Below are positions 15,511 to 22,587 of a stretch of DNA of 22,587 nt, in pieces. The position numbers and the translations under genes were made by a program. Below the pieces are notes generated by a model. It saw only the letters and a program-made list of their open reading frames with translations. It was not told where the DNA came from and searched no databases. The stretch's first letter is position 1, and each line of letters opens with the position of its first letter. The DNA is from CAZIKB01 sp964539665 (GTDB lineage: Bacteria; Zhuqueibacterota; Zhuqueibacteria; Oceanimicrobiales; Oceanimicrobiaceae), in contig CAZIKB010000110.1 in assembly GCA_964539665.1 (NCBI GenBank), forward strand, positions 1 to 22,587, in the 5' to 3' direction.

Positions 15511-16350
15511 TTAATTTTCGTGTGAAAATTTTCTTTTTGCATGAACAATGTATGCAATCTCTCGCCCAGGCGCTTTTAGTTCCGCTTCTTTTAACTCAAG
15601 TTCTCTTTTCTTAAATTCCAACATATTCTTTATGGCTTTTGGAAGTCCAACGCCAGTTAGAGACAAAATGATTTCTCTGGGAAGATTAAGTAAGCATTCG
15701 GATATGCCTATCTTGAATTTCAGTTCACTCAGCTTAAGATGTTCAACATATGTATCAATGCGTTCGGCTATCATATCCGGAACATGCTCACTCTTAATTT
15801 CACTCTTTTCAATCTTATTTTCGATATCATTTTGCCACGAAAATAATCGGCGGCGTTTGATTTGTGTTTCTTCGTCACAAAGGAACTCAATTAAGTAATC
15901 AATTTTCAAATTTGAATTATCCAGGGTTGGAAGCTCTCGATAAATGATGCTCATTACTTTATTGTTGCCAGTCTCGAACGCATTATCAAAGTCTTCTAGC
16001 AGATAATACGGTATAGCGTTTACGTCATGAAGTCGTGCTTTGACTGCTAGTCTTCGGACATTCCCTCTCACATATTTTAGCGCAGAATCCATAAGGTCTT
16101 TTACGTTACGCGGCTCGAACGGATAATCACTCATACTTGCTATATGGTCATTTAGATCAAAGAAACTTTGGCCATTGACAATTAAATCTGCATCGAGAAG
16201 CTTCTGTATAACCTCTATATTGGATTCAGATACTTGAAACACCAAGAGAGCATCAAAGTATAATAGGTCGCTAATGCAAAGAGTAGCTTTCATAGATTCA
16301 AAAAAACAAAGCATTCTTCTCTGTGATAATAATTTGTTTTTTTGTTTCAT
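15511..16350 (-). CDS. Unknown 279-aa cassette protein with charged C-terminal helix
   Basis: I do not recognise a family. The protein is mostly helical, with many Asp/Glu/Lys residues, no signal peptide and no clear membrane segment. Notable parts are FFDLNDHIASMSDYPFEPRN, the basic patch VRGNVRRLAVKARLHDVN, 'LCDEETQIKRRRLFSW', and a likely coiled coil near the end (MLEFKKRELELKEAELKAPG). The start is uncertain: the ATG at 16350 has no obvious ribosome site, and the ATG at 16314 follows AGAGAAGA and may be the true one (267 aa). The stop lies about 20 bp before an attC, which marks it as a cassette gene. Base composition is AT-rich like the Thoeris genes. Confidence 0.65.
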   Translation of the reverse strand: MKQKNKLLSQRRMLCFFESMKATLCISDLLYFDALLVFQVSESNIEVIQKLLDADLIVNGQSFFDLNDHIASMSDYPFEPRNVKDLMDSALKYVRGNVRRLAVKARLHDVNAIPYYLLEDFDNAFETGNNKVMSIIYRELPTLDNSNLKIDYLIEFLCDEETQIKRRRLFSWQNDIENKIEKSEIKSEHVPDMIAERIDTYVEHLKLSELKFKIGISECLLNLPREIILSLTGVGLPKAIKNMLEFKKRELELKEAELKAPGREIAYIVHAKRKFSHEN

Positions 16351-16484
16351 AGTTCTAAAATATGGTGTAATACTTTATTTTAGCTTGATATATTACAGTA
16401 AAACAGCTTAGCGTATTTTATCCCGACTTTTCTAATTCCTAATTCTATTCTATCTTAACTTGAAGAATGTTGCGTCTAGCAGCA

Positions 16485-16551
16485 CACTAACTACCTATTT
16501 GAATTGCCAATGACTGAAAGAATTTCCGAAGTGTCCATTTGTTCAGTCATT
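16485..16551 (-). other. Possible attC half-site with perfect 10-bp hairpin
   Basis: Minus strand: AATGACTGAA (16542-16551) and TTCAGTCATT (16509-16518) form a perfect stem, followed by an R'-like GTTAGTG core (16485-16491). No matching R'' core is present on the other side, where the preceding gene's coding region ends inside the stem. It may be a deleted or degenerate attC and would set the upstream border of the 279-aa gene's cassette. Confidence 0.4.
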
Positions 16552-17319
16552 TTTATGATGATCTTTAATTTCGCCTTGAGAAAAAATCCTCTTTGAGAAC
16601 TCTTGAAAGAGCTCGGTCTTTTCGGCGTCCTTCTTCGGAATCAATATGGTTCCATTCCGCTTTAGATAAAAATCGTTCAAACGAAAAGCACTAGCATCTT
16701 TCGAGATTACAAACAACCATATGAAACTTCCTAAGAAAAATCTGAGGTATGTAAACCCACCGTCCGAAAGCTCTTCTGGTCGCATTACAAGGTCTTTAAT
16801 TGGAGCGTTCTCTAGTTTCACCGCACTTAGCACAATAGCATATTCATTTTCCTCTCCCGGTTCATTTTGAAGCAGTTTCTTTCGGATAACTTCTTCGTGG
16901 GAACCCAAATCTATATTCTCAAAGAACCTATTCGTTGAAACACTAGCCCTCCAAATTAACGAGAGGCCAAATAGTTTGAATGTTCTGTAATCAAGTCCTT
17001 CTATCTTTATCAAACGGTTGTCAGACATACCCTTCAACGGTGTTCCGCCGAATATCGCCTCACGAACATATTTTTCCCAAGGACTTAAGAGTTGCTCACA
17101 ATCGGCACATAATAATCTTTCCTTAAGGCCTTTTTGTAGATTGAGAAATTCTTTGCTTATTTTGCCTGTCGACACAACACTTATTTTGTGAGAACTGGAA
17201 TAGGTGTATTTGTAAAAGAACTCTGGAATAATATGCGAATTGAGCAGCTTCTTTTCTTGACGACAAAGTTTACACTTCATAAGACGATATGGGTATTCCT
17301 TTCCTTTAAAACCTAACAT
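16543..17319 (-). CDS. 'SHIIP' zinc/HNH-like protein
   Basis: Up to 258 aa. It has a CxxC pair (MKCKLCRQ), then LLNSHIIPEFFYK and a second pair in LLCADCEQLLSPWEKYVRE. This CxxC ... SHIIP ... CxxC order recalls HNH-like zinc-binding proteins often annotated only as hypothetical; a nuclease role is possible but the full HNH metal triad is not evident. The C-terminal two thirds (FLGSFIWLFVISKDASAF, LNDFYLKRNGTILIPKK) are unfamiliar. Start is uncertain: ATG at 17319 or, beginning MKCKLC, ATG at 17277; neither has a good ribosome site. It is the first gene downstream of the integrase remnant and palindrome array, where the first cassette should be, but the attC after it is incomplete. Confidence 0.68.
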   Translation of the reverse strand: MLGFKGKEYPYRLMKCKLCRQEKKLLNSHIIPEFFYKYTYSSSHKISVVSTGKISKEFLNLQKGLKERLLCADCEQLLSPWEKYVREAIFGGTPLKGMSDNRLIKIEGLDYRTFKLFGLSLIWRASVSTNRFFENIDLGSHEEVIRKKLLQNEPGEENEYAIVLSAVKLENAPIKDLVMRPEELSDGGFTYLRFFLGSFIWLFVISKDASAFRLNDFYLKRNGTILIPKKDAEKTELFQEFSKRIFSQGEIKDHHKND

Positions 17320-17350
17320 AGTATTGAGCGGTTTACAGACCGTTCACAAT

Positions 17351-17486
17351 GTTTCTATATTTAGAACTTTATTTCTATATGTAGAAATAGACCGGTTAAT
17401 GTTTCTACATGTAGAAAGTTTTTGGTTTCTATATATAGAAACATGCTGTCTTGGAGCACGAATTTTCATGTTTCTATATCCAGAAA
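17351..17486. repeat. Array of five 16-18 bp palindromes, consensus TTTCTAyATrTAGAAA
   Basis: Copies at 17351-17367 (one end imperfect), 17372-17387, 17402-17417 (TTTCTACATGTAGAAA, perfect), 17425-17442 (GTTTCTATATATAGAAAC, perfect 18 bp) and 17470-17486 (one imperfect half). Spacing between starts is about 21, 30, 23 and 45 bp. Open frames across it on both strands encode only the repeat and are not credible genes. The array sits between the intI remnant and the first gene. Confidence 0.85.
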
Positions 17487-17556
17487 TAATTAAGCCGAGT
17501 GTGCGAGCATTGTTCAATCCACAATTCTTTCTATCAATCCCCAATTTCGAATTTCC

Positions 17557-17730
17557 TTATAAGCGAGTTGCCAGAATAGTTTGCCGGAATGCCACTTTCC
17601 ACCTACCGCTCTGACGCGTTTTCTCAGTACGAAGGTGGTAATACCTGGTGCGAATAGCTTCTCGAACCTGTGTGAGCAGCTTCAGCTTGTTTGCGCTGTC
17701 AGGTTGTGGGCTTAAATAAGTCATCCTCAT
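17557..17730 (-). pseudogene. intI: Truncated integron integrase (N-terminal remnant)
   Basis: A 57-codon frame from the ATG at 17730 (AGGAG five bases upstream) to TAA at 17557. Residues ~15-38 (KLKLLTQVREAIRTRYYHLR then TEKT) match the start of integron tyrosine recombinases (compare [20 protein letters not shown] in IntI1). After TEKT the expected YVxWIxRFI helix is absent; unrelated sequence follows and soon stops. All catalytic residues (R, K, H, R, Y) are missing, so it cannot recombine. The frame lies on the same strand as the cassettes. That differs from class 1 integrons, where intI is divergent, but is known for 'inverted' integrons such as that of Treponema denticola. The short match leaves some doubt, but the adjacent attC array supports it strongly. 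Confidence 0.75.
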
Positions 17731-18119
17731 CTCCGCTCCTGGTTGACGACAATTCTTGACTATTACGGTCTTTGGAGGGTAGAGTAAAATAAATTACCCG
17801 TTTAATTGTTCTAATATATTGATTATCGTTAATCGTGTTCTTTATTCCGCCACTGTATTGTTATCCCCGTCCTCGTGTGCAGGCGTTGGTGATTGGTGAA
17901 AGGTAGATTCGCATATTAAACCCTGTAATAGTTTGATAACAATTGTTGAAGATAATTAATATTTTCTGTGATGTCAAGTGAAAGTTGATTTTTTGTATGA
18001 AAAGTGAAGCTAAAGTATACTGGTCGATTTGATTTCGTTGAGCGTGAGGGGATAAGGAAGTAAGGTAGTGCTGTATTTTGTCCTCTTATTTCCAAAACTG
18101 CATTTTGCCAGCTTTCAGG
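17731..18119. other. Gene-free stretch upstream of the intI remnant
   Basis: 389 bp, AT-rich, with no credible coding frame. It is both the 3' flank of the serine dehydratase gene and the former promoter region of intI. ATAACAATTGTTGA near 17936 contains the palindrome AACAATTGTT. I see no clear attI, LexA box or terminator. Confidence 0.5.
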
Positions 18120-19670
18120 TCATCGCTTATTCAGCTTTGCTGCTATTGCTTTAGATGTTTTTGTGATCGAAAGACCGCCAAGCGCGGTGCATCTTAACTC
18201 ATTCGGCAGACTCTTGCCGACTTCATCCATGGCTGCAATAACCTCGTCTAACGGAATTAAAGGGTCGTAAGCTGCCAGAGCCATGTTGGCGCAAGAAAGC
18301 GCGTTGACCGCGGCCATGACGTTTTTGCCCAGACAGGGGGCTTCAACTCTGTTCGCTACCGGGTCGCAGACCATACCGAATGAATTCTGTAAAGCCATTG
18401 AGGCGGCGGAAAGAGTTTGTTTAAGCGTCCCGTTTGTTAACGTAACTATGGCAGCCGCGGCCATTCCGGATGCCGAGCCGCATTCAGCCTGGCAGCCGCC
18501 AACTTCAGCCGCAAAAGTAGCATGTGCAGAAATGAAGACGCCAATCATCCCCGCTGCCAGCATTGCTTTGACGCAGGTGTCCTCAGAAAAATTTAAGGCT
18601 GAAGCCGTTCCCAAGACCGCACCTGGAAGCGCGCCACACGAGCCTGCGGTGGGAGCGGCTACAATCACTCCCATTGAACTTTTAGTTTCCATCATTGAGG
18701 TTACATACATGATAATTCGATTTAGCGCCTCACCAGCAATCAGTCTATTATTCTGCATTTGCCGTTTGAAATTCACAGACTGACAGCCCAAAATACGATC
18801 TTTGTACTCGGTACCTTGCAATCCCTGGTTGATTGAAGCCTGCATGATCCTGACGATTTCACGCATTTTTTTGTAGACTTCGTCCTGTGTGATGTTGCCT
18901 CTGACGCTTTCGTAGTGAACAGCAAGCTCCCACAATTCCAGGCTTTTTTCCTTATTATATTCCAGCATTTCTTCGCAGGTTATAAATGGAATTTCGAGAT
19001 TTTTTCTCGACAGAATTGGCAGCACGGGGGAAAGTTTTCTAATGAAAAGCGCTTCATCCAAAGCTAACAGTTGTGAACCAAAGTCTTCACCATAAAATTG
19101 CTGTGACTTGATTTCGACAAACTGTGTTGTGCCTTGATGCAATTTCAGCTCATCATATTCAAATGATTCTTCGATGAGTTTGAGCGCTTCGCCGGCAGAT
19201 TTGACGTAAACCAGCGTTTCACAAAAATCTCCCGTTATAGATACTCTGGCGCCATCGATTTCGATAACCTCGATCATTCCACCGCCGATTGAAAGAGCCG
19301 TGAGCGTTCTAATTTCTTTGTTATTTTTTAAGGTAATTTTGTAGGTGTTGGGGTGAGCAGCGTCAATGTCGGCAATTTCAATTTTTATATTGACGCCGGC
19401 CTTTTTGATGGCTTGTTCGTAATCAGGTAAACGTTCATCGTCTGCGTCCCGGCCCAGGAGACCACTGAAAAGCCCCATATCTGCTCCCTGACTTTCGTGA
19501 GTGGTTGCCAGAGAACCGTCGGGATCGAACTTAACCAGAACATCCTCAATATTGCCATCCATCAAATCCCGGCACAGCCTGCCGATTCTTAAAGATGCCG
19601 CGCAGTGTGAGCTTGAGGGGCCGCGCATTACCGGCCCGATGACGTCATTGAAAATGCTCGGGTAGTTCAC
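18120..19670 (-). CDS. sdaA: L-serine ammonia-lyase (serine dehydratase), single-chain iron-sulfur type
   Basis: 516 aa. Converts L-serine to pyruvate and ammonia using a [4Fe-4S] cluster. The N-terminal beta domain begins with SIFNDVIGPVMRGPSSSHCA, and the C-terminal alpha domain carries APTAGSCGALPG and the cluster cysteines C393 (GGCQAE), C435 and C446 (CDPVANRVEAPC). Spacing of 42 and 11 residues equals that of E. coli SdaA C343/C385/C396. The fusion of beta and alpha parts in one chain is as in E. coli, unlike the two-subunit Bacillus enzyme. The start codon is GTG with AGGAG about 10 bases upstream. Cytoplasmic, oxygen-sensitive in relatives. It forms the chromosomal border of the integron remnant. 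Confidence 0.95.
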   Translation of the reverse strand: MNYPSIFNDVIGPVMRGPSSSHCAASLRIGRLCRDLMDGNIEDVLVKFDPDGSLATTHESQGADMGLFSGLLGRDADDERLPDYEQAIKKAGVNIKIEIADIDAAHPNTYKITLKNNKEIRTLTALSIGGGMIEVIEIDGARVSITGDFCETLVYVKSAGEALKLIEESFEYDELKLHQGTTQFVEIKSQQFYGEDFGSQLLALDEALFIRKLSPVLPILSRKNLEIPFITCEEMLEYNKEKSLELWELAVHYESVRGNITQDEVYKKMREIVRIMQASINQGLQGTEYKDRILGCQSVNFKRQMQNNRLIAGEALNRIIMYVTSMMETKSSMGVIVAAPTAGSCGALPGAVLGTASALNFSEDTCVKAMLAAGMIGVFISAHATFAAEVGGCQAECGSASGMAAAAIVTLTNGTLKQTLSAASMALQNSFGMVCDPVANRVEAPCLGKNVMAAVNALSCANMALAAYDPLIPLDEVIAAMDEVGKSLPNELRCTALGGLSITKTSKAIAAKLNKR

Positions 19671-19776
19671 GGGTTATGTCTCCTGATACCCTATTTCCTT
19701 ATACCTTACAAGCCCTTATGTTAATTAAAATTCGAGAACAGAACCTTGCTTTTGAACCATTTACGGTTTTACCGCA

Positions 19777-21357
19777 CTAAGTTTTTGGCCTGGCTTTTTC
19801 CACAATAGACCTCTTGCCATTTTTCTGTTTTTTGAAATATTTAAGGATAATTTCCGCTTCCCGGAATGGAACCGTGATAAATGAAAACTCATCCTGTATT
19901 AAAATATCTTTTATCTTTTTGGGCTTGATATGAATTTTTTTGGTGATAAAATTGGTTAGCTTTATGGGTGTCATATTGTCTTTTTTGCCCCGGGCAATAA
20001 ATAAACGAGTTTGCCCGGGTATTTTGGGTTGTTCATCGCGGATGACGTTATAATTACCAGGATCCAATTCATCTTCATAAGAGTACTTCAAAAGAGCAGC
20101 CAGTATTTCATCAGCATTATTTTCTTTTAACAAATCATGAGCCAGGGAGAGGTAGTCACTGTAGATCTCTGATGCAATGATATTCTGCAGGTCAGTTTTA
20201 AGACGAAGTTTTTTTGCGTGAATGATGTCTTTAACATTAGGCACTCTTTCCTTGTGAATTTTGGATTTTATCTTTCGCTCAATAAATAACAACTTTCTTT
20301 CTTCTGAGGGAGTTATGAAGGTGATTGCGGTACCTTCTTTTCCTGCCCGTCCTGTTCGACCTATTCTGTGGATATAAGATTCCGGGTCCTGCGGTAGTGC
20401 ATAATTTATAACGTGCGTCAGGTCCACCACGTCGATTCCTCTTGCGGCAACGTCTGTCGCGACCAGTATATTTATCCTGTGTTTTTTGAATTTGTCCATC
20501 ACCCGTTCTCTCTGGGTCTGCGAAAGATTGCCATGAAGGGCGTCCACTTCATAACCCCTGTCCAACAGACGATTGGAAATTCTGTCTGCATCAATCTTGG
20601 TCCTGCAGAAAACAAGTCCATAGAATTCTTCTTCAATATCGACGATACGACACAACGCTTCGAATTTATTGGCCTCAGAAACCTGAAAATATATCTGGTT
20701 TGTTTGAGCGACAGTTAGCTGTTGTTCCTTCACTTTAAAGAATTCGTACGGTCCCATATGTGTTTCAGCTACTTTCAAAATTTCCCTGGGCATTGTAGCT
20801 GAAAATAGCAAGGTGCGTTTGTCCGGATTGGTTTGATCAAGAATTTTGGCTACGTCTTCCATGAAACCCATATTAAGCATTTCATCCGCTTCATCTAATA
20901 CACAATAACTGAGATTTTGAAAATTCAATGATTTCCTGCGTAGATGGTCGAGAATTCGCCCGGGCGTACCAACAATGATATGCACTCCCTGTTTCAAATG
21001 CCGCATCTGGATTTCCATGGGTTGTCCGCCATAGATGGGCAAAATTTTCAACTTCTTACTTTGTTTGTATGATGCGAGCTCCTCTGCTACTTGAATCGTG
21101 AGTTCACGGGTAGGCGTCAGAATTATTGCTTTAACGGATTTGGACGCGACATCTATCTTTTCGATAATCGGCAAACCAAATGCAGCAGTTTTACCTGTGC
21201 CCGTCTGCGCCTGTCCGACAATATCTTTATTCCCATTCAACAGGACCGGTATTACTTTTTCCTGGATGGAGGTTGGTTCCTCAAATCCTTTTTTATGAAT
21301 AGCTTTTAAGAGATTTTGTGATAAACCAAGAGCTTTGAAATTTTCTAATTGATCCAT
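19777..21357 (-). CDS. DEAD-box RNA helicase with DbpA-like RNA-binding C-terminus
   Basis: 526 aa, ATP-dependent RNA helicase. All core motifs are present: Q motif (GFEEPTSIQ, Q32), I AQTGTGKT (50-57), Ia PTRELTIQ (82-89), Ib TPGR (131-134), II DEAD (155-158), III SAT (186-188), V ATDVAARGID and VI HRIGRTGR (330-337). After a helical linker, residues ~455-520 (RLFIARGKKDNMTP ... FSFITVPFREAEIILKYF) form the small RRM-like domain of DbpA/CsdA relatives, which directs the enzyme to structured RNA, commonly rRNA. A role in ribosome assembly or cold adaptation is inferred. The tail after 520 is basic. No strong Shine-Dalgarno precedes the ATG. It is 107 bp upstream of the serine dehydratase and may share its transcript. 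Confidence 0.95.
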   Translation of the reverse strand: MDQLENFKALGLSQNLLKAIHKKGFEEPTSIQEKVIPVLLNGNKDIVGQAQTGTGKTAAFGLPIIEKIDVASKSVKAIILTPTRELTIQVAEELASYKQSKKLKILPIYGGQPMEIQMRHLKQGVHIIVGTPGRILDHLRRKSLNFQNLSYCVLDEADEMLNMGFMEDVAKILDQTNPDKRTLLFSATMPREILKVAETHMGPYEFFKVKEQQLTVAQTNQIYFQVSEANKFEALCRIVDIEEEFYGLVFCRTKIDADRISNRLLDRGYEVDALHGNLSQTQRERVMDKFKKHRINILVATDVAARGIDVVDLTHVINYALPQDPESYIHRIGRTGRAGKEGTAITFITPSEERKLLFIERKIKSKIHKERVPNVKDIIHAKKLRLKTDLQNIIASEIYSDYLSLAHDLLKENNADEILAALLKYSYEDELDPGNYNVIRDEQPKIPGQTRLFIARGKKDNMTPIKLTNFITKKIHIKPKKIKDILIQDEFSFITVPFREAEIILKYFKKQKNGKRSIVEKARPKT

Positions 21358-21787
21358 TTAATTACATCTTTTATAATAAATAATAATGTTGCATGTTTTA
21401 ACTTTCAACAGTTAGTTCTAAACTAATTCAACCACGAAAGTACAAATTTTATACCAATATTCCTATTTATTTTTTTTAAATAGTCAGGTTTATTCTTGAA
21501 TAAAACCACTACCTTAGGTGAGTACACCCGGCAAACGTTGCTGGGGTTGCTATCTCTGGAGTTGCGGGTACTGTGTAAGCGCGGTTGGTTTAGACGAGGA
21601 GAAAATTCGCAAATACAAGAGCGTAAAGATCGTGACTAAGAAGAAGGCCAGCGAGAATTAGTTTACCTGAATCATCGCACCGTAATTGACTTTTATTTGA
21701 TTTTTACCAAAGACTTTAATTTAAGATTGAATTTATATCGCCTGAGGGAGTTTTCGATGTTTTTAGGAGATTTCTTCGCTCTTCTAT
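21358..21787. other. Intergenic stretch with IS200/IS605 relic
   Basis: 430 bp between the helicase and vapC with no intact gene. It holds the transposase relic (separate entry) and, just left of it, the hairpin GGTTTATTC-TT-GAATAAAACC (21487-21506), an AT-rich palindrome that could be an end hairpin of the same element, although that is not shown. The AT-rich first ~60 bp probably contain the helicase promoter. Confidence 0.5.
21527..21661 (+). pseudogene. tnpA: C-terminal relic of an IS200/IS605-family transposase
   Basis: In frame on the plus strand, 21527-21661 reads ...CWGCYLWSCGYCVSAVGLDE then EKIRKYKS and soon a stop. This matches the end of Y1 (HUH) TnpA transposases, usually 'FWGGYLWSRGYCVSTVGLDE' then '(E/D)KIRKYV'. 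Only the last ~35 residues survive; the HUH motif and catalytic Tyr are absent, and the sequence after KIRKY is scrambled. It is a dead fragment and the only plus-strand coding trace in this part of the window. Confidence 0.7.
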
Positions 21788-22165
21788 TTATAACAATTCA
21801 AAACCTATGTATTTATTTATTAAGCTGAAATGTTTATCAAGAGAAAATAAAACCAGATCATTTTGAATTACATTATCTACAATAATCAAGTCAGGTATTC
21901 CGATTTTGTTGAATCCATTTCGAATACAAATGGTTTGAAAGTCAATTATATTCTGCCAATTAATATTAAGTGGAATATTGGTTATATCATAGAGTAATTT
22001 CATAACACGGAATTGTTTTTTTACTTTTAGAAAAGGAACTAACTCGGTTAATATCAAATCATTTGTACAAATAAGATTTTGATCAATATATTTATCAAGG
22101 TTTCCTGAATTAATACCACTTCTGAAATAGTCAATCCATATGGAACTATCAACTAAAATATTCAT
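21788..22165 (-). CDS. vapC: VapC, PIN-domain ribonuclease toxin
   Basis: 125 aa from the ATG at 22165 (GAGATAGAG upstream); a longer reading would begin with TTG at 22180. PIN-domain acidic residues are visible: D6 (ILVDSSIW), E41 (ILTELVP), D92 (GIPDLIIVDN, with D97) and D110 (FSLDKHF). VapC toxins cut tRNA or rRNA using Mg2+ held by these residues. The start overlaps the end of vapB by 17 bp, the usual arrangement for coupled antitoxin-toxin translation. AT-rich like vapB. Frame and active site look intact. Confidence 0.9.
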   Translation of the reverse strand: MNILVDSSIWIDYFRSGINSGNLDKYIDQNLICTNDLILTELVPFLKVKKQFRVMKLLYDITNIPLNINWQNIIDFQTICIRNGFNKIGIPDLIIVDNVIQNDLVLFSLDKHFSLINKYIGFELL

Positions 22166-22355
22166 CTCTATCTCTAACAATATTCAAATCGATGTCAAGG
22201 TCTATTTTCCCTTTATAGTTCTTTAAAGATTTAATTTTATTTTTTTGAATTATATGATAAAGAGCATTTTTAATTAATTTTGTTTTAGTAGGAGATTTAG
22301 TTACCCTCATTGCTTCTTTGATTAAACCTTCAGGTATATCAATTGTTGTTCTCAT
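22149..22355 (-). CDS. vapB: VapB, antitoxin of the VapBC pair
   Basis: 68 aa. The N-terminus MRTTIDIPEGLIKEAMRVTK followed by KTKLIKNALYHIIQ is typical of short VapB antitoxins with a ribbon-helix-helix-like DNA-binding part; the acidic C-terminus (KIDLDIDLNIVRDRDEYF) would wrap the toxin. AAAGGTG lies 8 bases before the ATG. First gene of the operon; in known systems the VapBC complex represses its own promoter, and a palindrome at 22381-22409 fits that. Confidence 0.9.
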   Translation of the reverse strand: MRTTIDIPEGLIKEAMRVTKSPTKTKLIKNALYHIIQKNKIKSLKNYKGKIDLDIDLNIVRDRDEYFS

Positions 22356-22380
22356 ATTTATATCACCTTTATTTTAATTC

Positions 22381-22409
22381 ATGCATAAGATAAGAAATTT
22401 ATTATGCAT
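22381..22409 (-). promoter_or_regulatory. Likely vapBC promoter with operator palindrome
   Basis: ATGCATAA (22381-22388) and TTATGCAT (22402-22409) are perfect 8-bp inverted arms, 13 bp apart, 26 bp before the vapB start. On the minus strand a TTGATT and a TATCTT separated by 17 bp overlap the palindrome and could be the -35 and -10 boxes. This suits autorepression by VapBC. Confidence 0.6.
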
Positions 22410-22461
22410 AATCAAGCAAATTCAGGCATATACTTTAAATTTCTAACTCTTAGCTAGGTAG

Positions 22462-22487
22462 GTTGGGTTCGTTTTCTTGAATCCAAC
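22462..22487. terminator. Hairpin GTTGGGTTC ... GAATCCAAC, possible terminator
   Basis: GTTGGGTTC (22462-22470) and GAATCCAAC (22479-22487) pair over 8 of 9 bases with an 8-base loop, followed on the plus strand by TTT. It could end a transcript arriving from outside the window or belong to a repeat. I see no gene in the remaining bases to the window end. Confidence 0.35.
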
Positions 22488-22587
22488 TTTCACTTCCTAA
22501 ATGTATTTAATTGGCACAACTTACATTGCCGCAACCCCACTCTTCGGGATTGAAATTCAATCTGATGTACAGCCTGCTGAACATCTC

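Larger units (their letters stand above)
11038..17730 (-). mobile_element. Decayed chromosomal integron / attC cluster lacking a working integrase
   Basis: Five attC sites (11038-11167, 12052-12138, 12935-13066, 14578-14709, 15365-15490) share one orientation and sit immediately downstream of minus-strand genes, as in integron cassette arrays. Lengths are 126-132 bp for four sites and 87 bp for one. Recombination points (G|TT of R') give cassettes of about 787 bp (NTF2-like), 1643 bp (Thoeris), 883 bp (exported protein) and 1014 bp (two-gene cassette). At the upstream end a truncated integron integrase (17557-17730) lies on the same strand as the cassettes. No intact intI, attI or cassette promoter is identified. 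The left border is the R' core near 11044; the right border is uncertain. Confidence 0.85.

Noticed and set aside
16484..16543. 19-codon frame overlapping the stop of the SHIIP gene
   Set aside because: It consists mainly of the 10-bp hairpin and its loop, has no ribosome site and is too short to support.
16485..16551. Sixth complete attC
   Set aside because: An R'-like GTTAGTG and a perfect stem are present, but no R'' core or matching outer arm, so it is listed only as a possible half-site.
17351..17486. CRISPR-like array
   Set aside because: Repeats are only 16-18 bp palindromes, spacers are 3-30 bp and irregular, and no cas genes are present.
17324..17614. 96-codon plus-strand frame and 66-codon minus-strand frame across the palindrome array
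   Set aside because: Both mostly translate the repeats (FLYVE/YRN-like units), have no ribosome site, and overlap the palindrome array; the plus-strand frame also overlaps the intI remnant. They are repeat artefacts.

Overview
The window reads as a chromosomal segment of a Gram-negative-type bacterium, probably from the FCB side of the tree (Calditrichota / KSB1 / Ignavibacteria-like). The best clue is the large secreted GH31 enzyme. It ends in a 'NYPNPFN...' C-terminal sorting-type domain of the kind abundant in those phyla. The AT-rich base composition and the bacterial DRG-like TGS GTPase fit this loosely. Nearly every gene lies on the minus strand.

Layout. From 0.17 to 10.6 kb there is ordinary chromosomal content: a Tat-exported aldo/keto reductase, a DRG-like TGS GTPase, a secreted TPR protein, a full-length Ada methyltransferase/regulator, a GH130 phosphorylase-type glycosidase and a 1189-aa exported GH31 glycosidase. 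From 18.1 to 22.4 kb there is again chromosomal content: L-serine dehydratase, a DEAD-box RNA helicase with a DbpA-like C-terminus, an IS200/IS605 transposase relic and a VapBC toxin-antitoxin pair.

The stretch from about 11.04 to 17.73 kb is different, and it is the main result. It is a decayed integron: five attC recombination sites, all in the same orientation (R'' to R' on the minus strand), separate small unrelated minus-strand genes. Each attC shows two imperfect complementary arms, a TAAC/GTTA core at each end and an unpaired base in the arm. At the upstream end lies a 57-codon remnant of an integron integrase (intI), cut off after about 39 residues and on the same strand as the cassettes. 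No intact integrase is in the window, so functionally this is an attC cluster lacking an integrase (CALIN). In reading order the genes are: a 'SHIIP'-type zinc/HNH-like protein; an unknown 279-aa protein; an NTF2-like protein; a two-gene Thoeris anti-phage system; an exported protein visibly richer in GC; and a two-gene cassette with a helical protein and a 52-aa AN1-like zinc-finger protein.

The Thoeris cassette is about 1.64 kb from recombination point to recombination point. It holds thsB (TIR-like nucleotide-signal enzyme) followed two bases later by thsA. The thsA product would have two N-terminal membrane helices and a macro domain, which is the type II Thoeris layout. However, thsA is split by a one-base frame change inside a run of eight T. 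One T fewer restores a continuous 307-aa protein. This could be a sequencing error, a real inactivating mutation, or slippage that limits production of a toxic membrane effector. Between the intI remnant and the first gene lies an array of five 16-18 bp palindromes of unknown role.
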